Positions 48,600 to 57,846 of a stretch of 64,000 nucleotides of DNA are shown here, piece after piece (the stretch's first letter is position 1; the number at the start of each line of letters is the position of its first letter). The stretch is from Apostichopus japonicus (Eukaryota; Echinodermata; Holothuroidea; Aspidochirotida; Stichopodidae): NCBI RefSeq assembly GCF_037975245.1, contig NC_092561.1, forward strand, positions 10,787,001 to 10,851,000, read 5' to 3'. The notes beneath the pieces were generated by a model. That model was not told the DNA's origin. It did no database searches and saw only the letters and a program-made list of their open reading frames with translations. Position numbers and translations under genes: made by a program.

Positions 48600-49095
48600 C
48601 ATATGGAGGATGAGGTATTGTAGTTTCTCTGCCAGTTGGGTCAATTTTCTTCAAACTTGGTGGGAAGGTACCCCAGGGTGAACCATTGTGTTTCGCAGAC
48701 CCCCGGAACCACAGGTCAAAGATTAAATTGAGTTAATATCGAATTGTTGATATAACGCCAAGGGGAACAGTGAATTAAACCCTTCATAGGTATAATGGAA
48801 ATGTCAAGTGCTATCAAAATATGTGGTTGCCATGGAAACCGAGGTCAAATGTGTGTCACAAATTACCTTAACGGCTGGGCCGATTTTCTTTAAACTTGAT
48901 TGGAAGGTACTCCAAGGTAAACCCTTGTGCCACGCAGGCCCCTGGACCAAAGGTCAAATTTAGTGCAAATCAAGTTTTTGCTCTAACTCAAAGGGAAAAT
49001 ATTGAATTGACATGGAACCTTCACATGTATCATGACAATATCAAATACCATAAAAATATGTGGTTGCCATGGGAACCGAGGTCAAAGGTCACGCC
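48600..49095. repeat. two-unit ~240-bp repeat with X-box and DR1 motifs
   Basis: Two units share 'cgattttctttaaacttg-tgggaaggtaccccaagg-aaaccattgtg', 'caggcccc-ggacc-aaggtcaaa' and 'atatgtggttgccatggaaaccgaggtcaaa'. Each ends in an RFX X-box-like palindrome: GTTGCCATGGAAAC at 48826-48839 and GTTGCCATGGGAAC at 49063-49076. The second is followed by AGGTCAAAGGTCA (49079-49091), a perfect direct-repeat-1 nuclear receptor consensus. Binding is not shown. Confidence 0.7.
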
Positions 49096-49099
49096 GTTG

Positions 49100-50180
49100 A
49101 ATGTCAAATGTATATTTTATACCGGTACCTAGTCCTTAGTTACAGGCCTAGTGAAAATGAGGAGCATTAATCTAGTATATAATAAACCTAGATCTAGCTT
49201 AAGCTGCACTAGACTGAACCTAACTGTTATGTGAGGCCTGGGCAAATGATAAGATCAACTAGGCTACAAAGTACATATTGTGCCTGGGCTGGTCCAGTTA
49301 TATGTGAAAACTTGACGGGCTTTGGAATTTCAAAAAATGTCTACGTGCCACACAAAATTATATTGGCGGTAACGCGCAACGCGATAATAGCGCGTTTAAC
49401 ATGGGAATGCGAAAAGTCGCTGTTTTGTGACGCGGTTCACCTTAGCCTTTGTTAAGGCGTATCGGCCAATTTTTCTTGCCAAATGCGCTGGGTCGATCCT
49501 CACTATTCATCACGCTATGAGCGATTCGTTACTGTTACTGCACCGGCCTGTACTATAAGCGTATGTAGAAAGGGAAGGAAAATATAACAGCCGTAGCATT
49601 TTCCTATTTTTATGTAGGGAGACTCATTCGCGTCGCTGAGCAGACACAGCAGATTCTAGGTTCACCTTCGCTTCTGGATAGAGCCTATAACTATAACTTA
49701 TAAACGCGTGCGTGCGTGTGTACGCTTGGTATATCTTCTTCATTGTGCCTAGGCACAATTTTATTGAACTGATTTCACAGAGAGAGATTGGTTTATTTTT
49801 CTCTAACTAATAAGAATTTTCTAAGCGTACTTCTTAATTGCTTACTTGTTTCTTATCTTTTCATTTGTTATTGATTTAACATTGTGCCTTATTATAAGGT
49901 TGACTTTGAATTTCATCTTTTCAAGGCAAATGAAAAGTTTTGTTATAGTTGGACAGTTGGTTGATTATGCAATATATTGAAATATTTTTGACAAGATACT
50001 TTGATTTCGCATATTTTATTTGCGGTAAATGGCTTCCCATTGTACTTGTGGCTTTGATGACAAATGGTTGCTAATACGTCACGATGTTCGTAGTCTAACG
50101 AATTAACGCCATGCAGCTGGTTATATGTAATATCTGTTGTCTAGGGGCATTTATAGATTGTGAGGAAGTTCACACTGTGG
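49100..50180. other. non-coding sequence, nothing recognised
   Basis: Lies within the 2.5-kb block present only in copy 2 of duplication A. Short frames are not persuasive. A 'gcgtgcgtgcgtgtgtacg' purine-pyrimidine alternation is near 49706. Confidence 0.4.
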
Positions 50181-50740
50181 TATGTTTTCTGATTAGTTTA
50201 AAGTATTCACGGGTATATAATGGGTGGGTGGTGGCTGAAGAATTTGACGATCGAATGATGTAAATTTAACAGACAGATGATGGGCGACGATCAAAAGACA
50301 TCTTATTGATACTGCAAAGTCCCTTTAGGCCCGAACATAGTAATATTTGACGTACATTCCTCCCTGCTGCATGACTGCTCCCTCTCATCTCTCAACGTCC
50401 ACTAAAAGAGAATGGTGCGCAACAACCGAAAAGAATGAATAAACTCGATCGAGTCTGCGGGGAAGGGGCGGGGTCGCTTGTTCGTCTCTTGTCCATGGTA
50501 TTCCTGAAGCCACAGGGGTAGGTAGTAACAAAACTGTTTTCCGCTCTGTTTGCCATGTGGAACATAAGTTATAGCGCCACAAGTCCGGATTTCACATTTC
50601 ACCTTGTCCCGAAAACAACTTTATTAACCACATTGGAACCAAATGTGAAATTCATGAATCCGAGGCAAGCTTAGCACTTGTTCATGATGTTTCTTGGCTT
50701 GTGCAAAGGTCGCTTTACCCGGTGTTTTCTCAAGGCAAAT
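50180..50740. repeat. arm 2 of the inverted repeat
   Basis: Reverse-complement partner of 46840-47560. On the plus strand it holds the decayed copy of the secreted-type exon (SLVHGIPEATGVGSNKTV then frameshift), proving the arms once had the same content. Confidence 0.65.
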
Positions 50741-51502
50741 GGAAATTTGCCATCCGTCCTGATATACATGAACCTTCCGATTTATTGAGGAAATCTCACG
50801 AGTTTATTTGCTACTCTTCCGGAAAACTTTGATTTTGCACTATTTTTCTGTATCGTAATTGTGATCGAAAATGAATCCTGTGTATGTTTTTACTTGCTTC
50901 AGGAAAACGGGTAGATGTTCCACTTGGTTTTGGGGAAATATTAATAAATAATAAATATTACGTCATTACGACAATTAGTGTTTATGTAACCTATAACATT
51001 GCATAGTTTGACGTGTAAACAATGAAAATGTTTCTCTGATACTTGTTAGATCGCTTTCTTGTTTAAGTTGGATTATGTCGAGTTCTCCCTAATTTCTCCC
51101 TCAGACTTGGAGGGGGGGGGGGGTTATAAATTTCCATATTTTTGTGAGAGACAGGGTTGTCAGGTCTCCAAATCAATATAGACCAAGATATATACACTTA
51201 CAATCAAGTGTAACATTGTTTGGAAATTCTCGTATATCCCAAGAGGTGCACTTTTATTCAAAATGGAGAAATATTTTCCATAGGTTGACGGTTATACATA
51301 GATGATAATATTTCATTACTTGTTTAGGTTGAGTCTTACGAAATCGTTCAGTTTCATATAAGCAATGTATTTAAAATAAAAAGCATAATCATACAATTAA
51401 CTGTATAGCAGGAAGCTACCAAGCTGCAGTGAGATTCCTCTATCTATCTCATAGTAATATACTGTACACTCGCTTCCCGCTTCTAAAATGTTACGGGATT
51501 AC

Positions 51503-51662
51503 GCCCATGACGCCCATGACGCCTATGACGCCCATGACGCCCATGACGCCCATGACGCCCATGACGCCAATGACGCCAATGACGCCCATGACGCCAATGA
51601 CGCCCATGACGCCAATGACGCCCATGACGCCCATGACGCCCATGACGCCCACGACGCCCATG
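51503..51662. repeat. 9-bp minisatellite (GACGCCCAT/GACGCCAAT)
   Basis: About 17 units of 9 bp alternate GACGCCCAT with GACGCCAAT. In the paralogous copy (5310-5335) there is only one to two units ('acgccaacgacgcccatgg'), so the array expanded after the duplication. Because 9 is a multiple of 3, frames read as MTP-, DAH- or GRH-type repeats; none is a gene. Confidence 0.9.
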
Positions 51663-52310
51663 GCCGTTAGATACATCGTGGTCGTCATTTATAAATCGAG
51701 AGAAGCTTTCAGATGATAACGCAACTTTTAAGCAATGATACTTATTATTCAAACTTACAATTTCAACTTTCGGACGTATGGAACACCGTTTTAATATTTA
51801 TTACTGAGTATAACTGAAATCAATTTCAGTTATCTCAAAATACCACAGAATTTCATTTATGTGAAAATTTCAAAATATCTGAAATTCTATGTTATACATC
51901 TGGATTAGAGTTTCAGATACCTTAAATTCAATTTCAGATATCTTAATTAGAATTTCAGATATATGAAATAACGCACAATTTTAGAAATTAAATGTTAAAA
52001 CGGCTTTCATGCGGGCGGTGAGAGGAGGATGTGATGAAATAATCAATTTCGGAATGAAATATTGGTTTGATATAATAGTTTTCTTATATAGTTAATTGAC
52101 AACCTAAAACGCTACTCAATGAATGTAATGTTGTAAATTATTCTATGAGATATTACAGGGCACGGTTTTCAAAATTTGGGGTCAGTGTTTTAGAGACTGT
52201 TGGATATTTTCCATCATTTATTATAACACGAACAATAACAACAAGACAAGGAAGAAGAAGAGAGGCTGTGGTGAGAAGTATATCGTTAAGTCCAGGCTAA
52301 TTCGGTGTTT

Positions 52311-52532
52311 CTACAAGGCGATCTTACAAATAAATCCGAACTTATCGTCGCATTGGTCATCATCCCACTTGCCACAGTCACCGTTACTGTTCTTCCAGAT
52401 GGCTACGCAGTCCTGTGTACCTATTCCATTATTTGGCTCATTTCCCCACCAGTTTGTGAATCTCGGAACAAATCCATTTACGTCATGAAATGTTCCTTCT
52501 CGAGACTGATCACTGTAACCGATCCACACGTG
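52311..52532 (-). CDS. C-type lectin domain, terminal exon
   Basis: The minus-strand exon begins after acceptor ttctctttcag and encodes 73 residues to TAG (52311-52313). It starts HVWIGYSDQSREGTFHDVNG and ends KFGFICKIAL. It is the second half of a C-type lectin-like fold: the WIG strand, the long loop with EPN (mannose-type, calcium-binding), DCVAIW, a WDD in the place of the WND motif, and the last two conserved cysteines (DDQC, FICK). The domain's first half would lie on exons to the right, but a large transposon starts only ~210 bp upstream (52741) and no such exon is visible before the window ends. A dead paralogue is at 5971-6188. Likely secreted pattern-recognition lectin; expression uncertain. 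Confidence 0.8.
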   Translation of the reverse strand, partial: HVWIGYSDQSREGTFHDVNGFVPRFTNWWGNEPNNGIGTQDCVAIWKNSNGDCGKWDDDQCDDKFGFICKIAL

Positions 52533-52740
52533 CTGAAAGAGAAAAATTACATAAATATGCAACGAATGCCAAGATTTCAGTCCATAGGTTATTCAGTTTT
52601 TTTTTCTAACCTATACATAGGTCTTACGGAGGGATTTACAGGCCCGTTCTTAGAGCATGAAGGCATACCGTATAGGGTATGCATTTTACATATATCGACA
52701 CCTCAGCAAGTAGGTAAGTATGACATCATCAGGCCTATTA

Positions 52741-53135
52741 CACTGTTAAAAATTTCTGTAAATTTACAGTTAATTCCTGTCGATTTTTACAGAAAAAGCC
52801 GGTTTTCTATATTTACATGTAAACGTCTGTTATTTTAACAGACGTTTTCTGTACAGCAAGTGGTTTACACAAAATTGTAGTATTTTTCCCTCCAAAGAAA
52901 ATTTACAGGAAAATCCTGTAAAATTTTCCAGAATATGTCAGTTTTTAATATTTACATGTAAAATTCTGTGATTTTTACAGACGTTTTATGTTACAGCAAG
53001 TGGTTTACAAAAAATTGTAGTATTTTTCCCTCCAATGAAAATTTACAGGATAATTCTGTAAAATTTTCCAGAATATGTCAGTTACATGTAAACTTATGTG
53101 ATTTTTACAGACGTTATATGTGTCATGTACTTTAC
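52741..53135. repeat. subterminal repeat region (TTTACAG words, ~140-bp units)
   Basis: About two and a half units with period 140 bp, anchored by 'agcaagtggtttac' near 52855 and 52995. They share 'attgtagtatttttccctccaa', 'aaaatttacagga-aattctgtaaaattttccagaatatgtcag' and 'ttacatgtaaa'. TTTACAG and its complement CTGTAAA are dense and often paired as short palindromes. This is the candidate binding region for the element's own proteins. Confidence 0.75.
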
Positions 53136-53143
53136 AGAATAAG

Positions 53144-53171
53144 TTTTTTTTTTTTTTTTTTTTTTTTTTTT
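53144..53171. repeat. 28-nt T run
   Basis: Uninterrupted poly-T just beyond the subterminal repeats; no gene context. It could be the tail of a small minus-strand retrocopy, but nothing upstream supports that. Confidence 0.8.
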
Positions 53172-53179
53172 GCAATCTA

Positions 53180-54200
53180 ATGCATGTAAATTGGAATTTG
53201 AAGAGTGTTATACGAAAATATACTTGAAGGTGGAACACGTTACCAATATACAATGGTATACAACAAAATCCATTGTGCAGTAACATTACCGTTTGGCAAA
53301 GAAAAGAATGAAATCCAACCATGAAGCTATTACCGATAGCTCCATGATCCAACCCACAATTACCAGTTAACTTTGTCCCTACAGTCGTTTTCTGCCTTAG
53401 TGTTACATTTGAGCAACAACCCCCAACCCCGTGAGGCTCATCAGTGACCCTTAATTATCCAGCGAACGAAACCAATGTGAAAGGTAACTTTGAAGGGTCT
53501 GTAGGTCAAATATGTGAAATCTAACCATTTAGAGTTTTAGAAACGAATTATTTGTAAATGCCTAACGTGTTAACTAATGAAAACATAATTTTACAATAGA
53601 TGGTACTGTTCCAATTGGTTTACCGTTTGTTTAAGGAGTATACAACTTCCGAAATCCTATCAAAACAATAACTGCTGTGAGCTGCCAAGAATACAATGCC
53701 CAGCCTTCAAGATGTAGTCTAATTTATTGTTGTTTTATGTTAACTTGTATTGTCAGTAAAACATGAACCGATGACAATTCCGTGTGCTCAATGTACGATC
53801 ACTGGGTCACACACATGCAGCTATTTATAGCTAAATGGGTCACCGAACGTATCAAAATGTTGTTAAATATGTCTAGTACAGTAAATGTCATTTCATTCAT
53901 CTGAACCGCCCCCCCCCCCTTCAACCCCTCCTCCCATTCGACCCAGCCGGTCTAGCTCGATGATTGGCGTCAACGTGTCTGTAACAGCTATGACGTCTCG
54001 CGCACAGGCGGGAATTCTTTTGATACATTCTGGGCGGCTGCCGTTGGCTTTCCCGGAAAACTTGGCTACAGTCCAGCATGCAGTCACATGACCCAAGTTG
54101 GCGCGCGATGTCAGAACGTCCAGTACATGCTGCGCTGTTCTGTACATTATGATTGATCGCATCTCGCATTAACGTACGTATGAAGTGTATAGATTGTACA
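53180..54200. other. non-coding leader region of the transposon
   Basis: Lies between the subterminal repeats and the probable first exon. The G/C-rich part at 53900-54170 and sequence near 54130 may hold the promoter, but I see no clear TATA box in a fixed position. Proline- and arginine-rich frames near 53890 are compositional. Confidence 0.4.
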
Positions 54201-54209
54201 ATACAATAC

Positions 54210-54319
54210 TACAGCGCTTCAAAGTACGTCGACACGAGAGGGAAACAACTGCCGTTGCTGTCCAGTAGGCTACGCACATTTCCACACCAGAACAGGACTT
54301 CATTGAGTACTTCGTCAGA
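54210..54319 (+). promoter_or_regulatory. possible non-coding first exon of the transposase gene
   Basis: A moderately G/C-rich stretch ends in AGAC|GTGAGTGG (donor at about 54320). The first credible acceptor downstream, outside the foldback insertion, is 'atagtgaagcag' at 57828-57839, directly before the transposase ATG. The arrangement fits a spliced leader. It is inferred from splice-site shape only. Confidence 0.35.
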
Positions 54320-54499
54320 CGTGAGTGGTAAATTTATTTTAACCATATGCCACATTTGCATTATCATAATCAACAAAACAACTTTGAAAGCCTGTCATAA
54401 CAAAAAGTTAGTTTATATTTTAGTTCTTACCGTAGGGCCTAGCCTAGTACTACCGTTAGTTTGCCTATATAACGTAGACCAGACGAACGATAATTAAGA

Positions 54500-54509
54500 G
54501 TTAGACTAT
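54500..54509. repeat. 10-bp target duplication of foldback element, left
   Basis: GTTAGACTAT, identical to 57529-57538. Confidence 0.9.
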
Positions 54510-56023
54510 GGCCAGGTCGATAACGCGGAAACGAGGAAACCGCGGAAACCGCGGAAATCGAGAAACCGGGTTCGATATCAACGGTTTCCGCGGTTTCCGC
54601 GTTATCGACCTTGCTATATAGCAAGGTCGAAAACGCGGAAACCGCGGAAACGAGAGGAATTTGTCAAGGGAGGGTGACAAAGTCTTTTGGGCTCATTTCA
54701 GCCTATATTCGCCAGGAAGGGGTGCGGGTTTAAAGCTATTTCAGTAAATGTAGGTCGAACACGCGGAAATCGTACTAAGCAGTGGATGAGTTAGATTATT
54801 TTGTCAAGGGAGGGTGAAGAAGTTTTTTGAGCGCATTTCAGCCAATATGCGCCAGGAGGCGGTCGGAAAGGGCTAAGGTTTTTTTTTTTTACTAAATGCA
54901 GGTCGAAAACGCGGAAATGTTTTTGTACACAATGAATTGCGTAACTAGAGGATTTGTCAAGGGAGGGTAAAGAGTTTTCGGCTCATTTCAGTCAATACGC
55001 GCCAGGAAGGTAATGGGGTTGTAGGCCTTTTCCCTAAATGCAGGTCGAAAACGCGGAAATGTTTTTAACAAAGGCGGAACTAGAGGAGTTTGCCAAGGGA
55101 GGGAAATGAAGTGTTTTGGCCGGCGCATTTCAGCCAATATGCGCCAGCAAAAGTGTGGGGAGGTGGGATTGAGGCTTTTTCACTACATACAGGTCGAAAA
55201 CGCGGAAATATTTTTTTTAAATGGCGAAACTAGAGGATTTTGTCCCGGAATGCACGGTGAAGATGTTTTCTGAGCGCATTTCAGCCAGTATGAGCCAGGG
55301 GGCGTGCGGGAGGGGGGGGGGCAGGCCTTTTCCCCTACTAAATGGAGGTCGAAACGCGGAAATGGTTTAACAAAGGCGGAACTAGAGGAGTTTGATAAGG
55401 GACGGAGAAGAAGTGTTTTTGGCAGGCGCATTTCAGCAAATATGTGCCAGGAAGGGGTTGGGGAGCTGGGATAAGGCTTTTTCACTAAATACAGGTCGAA
55501 AACGCGGAAAGGTTTTTTTTTACAATGGCGAAACTAGAGAATTTTGTCACGGCAGGCACGGTGAAGATGTTTTCTGGGCGCATTTCAGCCAATATGCGTC
55601 AGGAGGGGGAGCGGGAGGGGTGATTTTTTTTTACTTAATGCAGGTCGAAAACGCGGAAATGTTTTTTTTTTTTACAATGGCGAAACTAGATGATTTGTCA
55701 AGGGAGGCTGAAAAAGTGTTTTAGGTGCATTTCAGCTGTAATTCGCCAAGCAGGGATTGGGGTAGAAGATTTTATTTCACTAAATCCCGGTCGAAAACGC
55801 GGAAATGTATTCTTCTCATAAACGATCAAAAGCTCCTTTGCCGTCCCCTAGCTGTGAAAATTCTCTAGTCCGCCATTGTACATACGCACGTACTTTATAT
55901 ATACCGACAGGGTGGCCCAAGAGGGGGAGGGGGAAGCGGGGTAACAGTCCCAAAAAAATGACAAACGCCTACAGTGGAATTGCGACCTTCCTTACCGGTT
56001 TCGAACCTCTGGACATACAATCA

Positions 56024-56096
56024 GCGTCCATAGCCTAGTGGTTAGGGTGTCCGCGTACAGAGCGGAAGGCCCGTGGTTCGAATCCCGGTGGAGGCT
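56024..56096 (+). ncRNA. tRNA-like sequence (pseudo-tRNA or SINE head) in foldback core
   Basis: A 73-nt cloverleaf-like sequence. The 7-bp acceptor stem GCGTCCA/TGGAGGC has one mismatch. The A-box region is TAGCCTAGTGGTTAGG. The anticodon stem TCCGC/GCGGA is perfect, with loop GTACAGA. The B box is a consensus GGTTCGAATCC. The T stem has two mismatches, and the anticodon position reads ACA, which is not used by normal cysteine tRNAs, so it is not a working tRNA. The RNA polymerase III boxes are intact and could start transcription toward the right arm. It is followed by a TA run, as in some tRNA-derived SINEs. Confidence 0.6.
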
Positions 56097-56142
56097 GAAA
56101 GTTTGTTCACTGTTCTTGATATTCCAACTCATTACGATTTTC

Positions 56143-56145
<3 letters not shown>

Positions 56146-56177
<32 letters not shown>
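56146..56177. repeat. TA dinucleotide run
   Basis: About 16 TA units inside the spacer of the foldback element, downstream of the tRNA-like sequence. Confidence 0.85.
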
Positions 56178-56180
<3 letters not shown>

Positions 56181-57528
56181 ACATTTAATATTACAACGTG
56201 CACACAATTGTTTTTTTATCTTTTTCTGCCTGTATTTAGTGAAAAAGAGCTTCAAACCCAAACCCTTCTTGGCGCATGTTGGCCGAAATACGCCCAAAAC
56301 ATTTCTTTACTTTTCCTGCATGCATTTAGAGAATTTCCGTCATTGTTAAAAAAAACGCGTTTACGACATGCCTTTAGTGAAAAGACCTCAACCTCACCCC
56401 TTCCTGGCGCCTATTGGCTAAAATGCGCCCAAAACACTTTTTCACCCTCTGTTAACAAAATTATCTAGTTTCGCCAAATGTTGTGAAAAAAATACATTTC
56501 CGCGTTTTCGACCTACACTAACTGATAAAAGTCTCATACCCCCACTCCATCTTTGCACATATCGGCAAACAGGTTTTCCGCGTTTTCGACCTGCATTTAG
56601 TGAAAAAGCCTCAACATCCCTCCTCACCCCCTTCCTGGCACTTTGGCTGAAATGCGCCAGCCAAAAACACTACTTTTCCCTCCCTGAGCAAACTCCTCTA
56701 GTTCCGCCTTTGTTAAAAACATTTCCGCGTTTTCGACCTCCATTTAGTAAAAACAGCCTACACACCCTCACCTTCCTTCCGCATATTGACTGAAATGCGC
56801 CGAAAACTCTTAACCCTCCCTGGAACAAATCCTATAGTTTCGCAATTGTAAAAAACAATTCGGCGTTTTCGAACGGCATTTAGTGAAATAAAATCTTCTA
56901 CCCCCACCCTTCTTGGCGGATTACAGCTGAAATGCACCTAAAAAACTTTTCACCTTCCCTTGACAAATCATCTAGTTTCGCCATTGTAAAAAAAAAAAAA
57001 AACATTTCCGCGTTTTCGACATGCAGTTAGGGAAAAAGCCTACAACCCCATCACCTCCCTGGCGCATATTGACCCTTCCCATGACCAAATCCTCTAGTTT
57101 CGCAATTCATTGTGTAAAAAACAACATTTCCGCGTTTTCGACCTGCATTTAGTAAAAAAATACCTAAGCCCTTCCCACCCTCCTGGCGCATACTGGGTGA
57201 AATGCGCTCAAAAAAACTTCTTCACCCTCCCTTGACAAAATAATCTAACTCATCCATTGTAAGTACGATTTCCGCGTTTTCGACCTACATTTAGTGAGAA
57301 AGCTTTAAACCCGCACCCCTTTTTGGCGAATATAGGCTGAAATTCGCCCAAAAGACTTCGTCACCCTCCATTGACAAATTCCTCTCGTTTCCACGGTTTC
57401 CGCGTTTTCGACCTTGCTATATAGCAAGGTCGATAACGCGGAAACCGCGGAAACCGTTGATATCGAACCCGGTTTCTCGATTTCCGTGGTTTCCGCGGTT
57501 TCCGCGTTTCCGCGTTATCGACCTGGCC

Positions 57529-57538
57529 GTTAGACTAT
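57529..57538. repeat. 10-bp target duplication of foldback element, right
   Basis: GTTAGACTAT, identical to 54500-54509. Confidence 0.9.
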
Positions 57539-57846
57539 CACTATAGTAACACTGGCGCTGTATTAGACTACCTATCGTCACCCTACCGTGCATTTTGATA
57601 TGTGCGTGTGAAGCTTAGCCTTGCTTCATGTTGTTTAGGTTAATATGATTTAAGGGTGGGTACATTGTAACTTGTAAGTTAATTGGTGCTGGTAGCCTAC
57701 ATACATGGATGATATTGGCTCTCATCTGGCATGTAATATGCAGTCTTTAGATTAGCCAAGGTTAATTAGACTTTTAGAACATGGCTGAATTTGAAAAGGC
57801 ATAATTCATGTCTCTTTCAAATTATCAATAGTGAAGCAGGGCAGAA

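Larger units (their letters stand above)
51085..52740. repeat. segmental duplication A, copy 2, right part
   Basis: Aligns with 4945-6390, including the lectin exon. The alignment ends with 'gtaagtatgacatcatcaggcctatta' at 52740, immediately before CACTGTTAAAA. Copy 1 continues 'gtaagtatgacatcatcaggctaattgtgcttgg' without interruption. This gives an independent left boundary for the transposon starting at 52741. Confidence 0.8.
54510..57528. mobile_element. foldback transposon, 3,019 bp
   Basis: Starts GGCCAGGTCGATAACGCGG and ends with its reverse complement, flanked by a perfect 10-bp duplication GTTAGACTAT. The outermost 95 bp on each side (54510-54604, 57434-57528) differ at only two positions. 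Each cap is followed by a perfect 26-bp palindrome (54605-54630, 57408-57433). The arms are tandem arrays of ~148-bp units with GGTCGAAAACGCGGAAA: left units start near 54753, 54901, 55043, 55192, 55347, 55494, 55643 and 55789. Inverted partners lie near 56509, 56586, 56733, 56868, 57016, 57139, 57280 and 57409. The centre (about 55810-56460) has a tRNA-like sequence and a TA run. No transposase. A 9-10-bp duplication suggests a Mutator-like mobiliser, but this is inference. Confidence 0.9.

Noticed and set aside
51429-51752. Open frames of MTP, DAH or GRHGRH repeats
   Set aside because: The 9-bp minisatellite is open in several frames on both strands; it is absent from the paralogous copy.
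55183-55724. Open frames of ~100 codons on both strands in the foldback arms
   Set aside because: They follow the tandem units and mirror each other; no domain, and length is set by the repeat.
56024-56096. A functional tRNA gene
   Set aside because: The acceptor and T stems have mismatches and the anticodon loop gives ACA without the expected flanking bases; treated as pseudo-tRNA or SINE head.
54510-57528. The inverted arrays considered as an assembly artefact (two copies joined head to head)
   Set aside because: A perfect 10-bp target duplication, symmetrical caps and non-identical arms argue for a real element.
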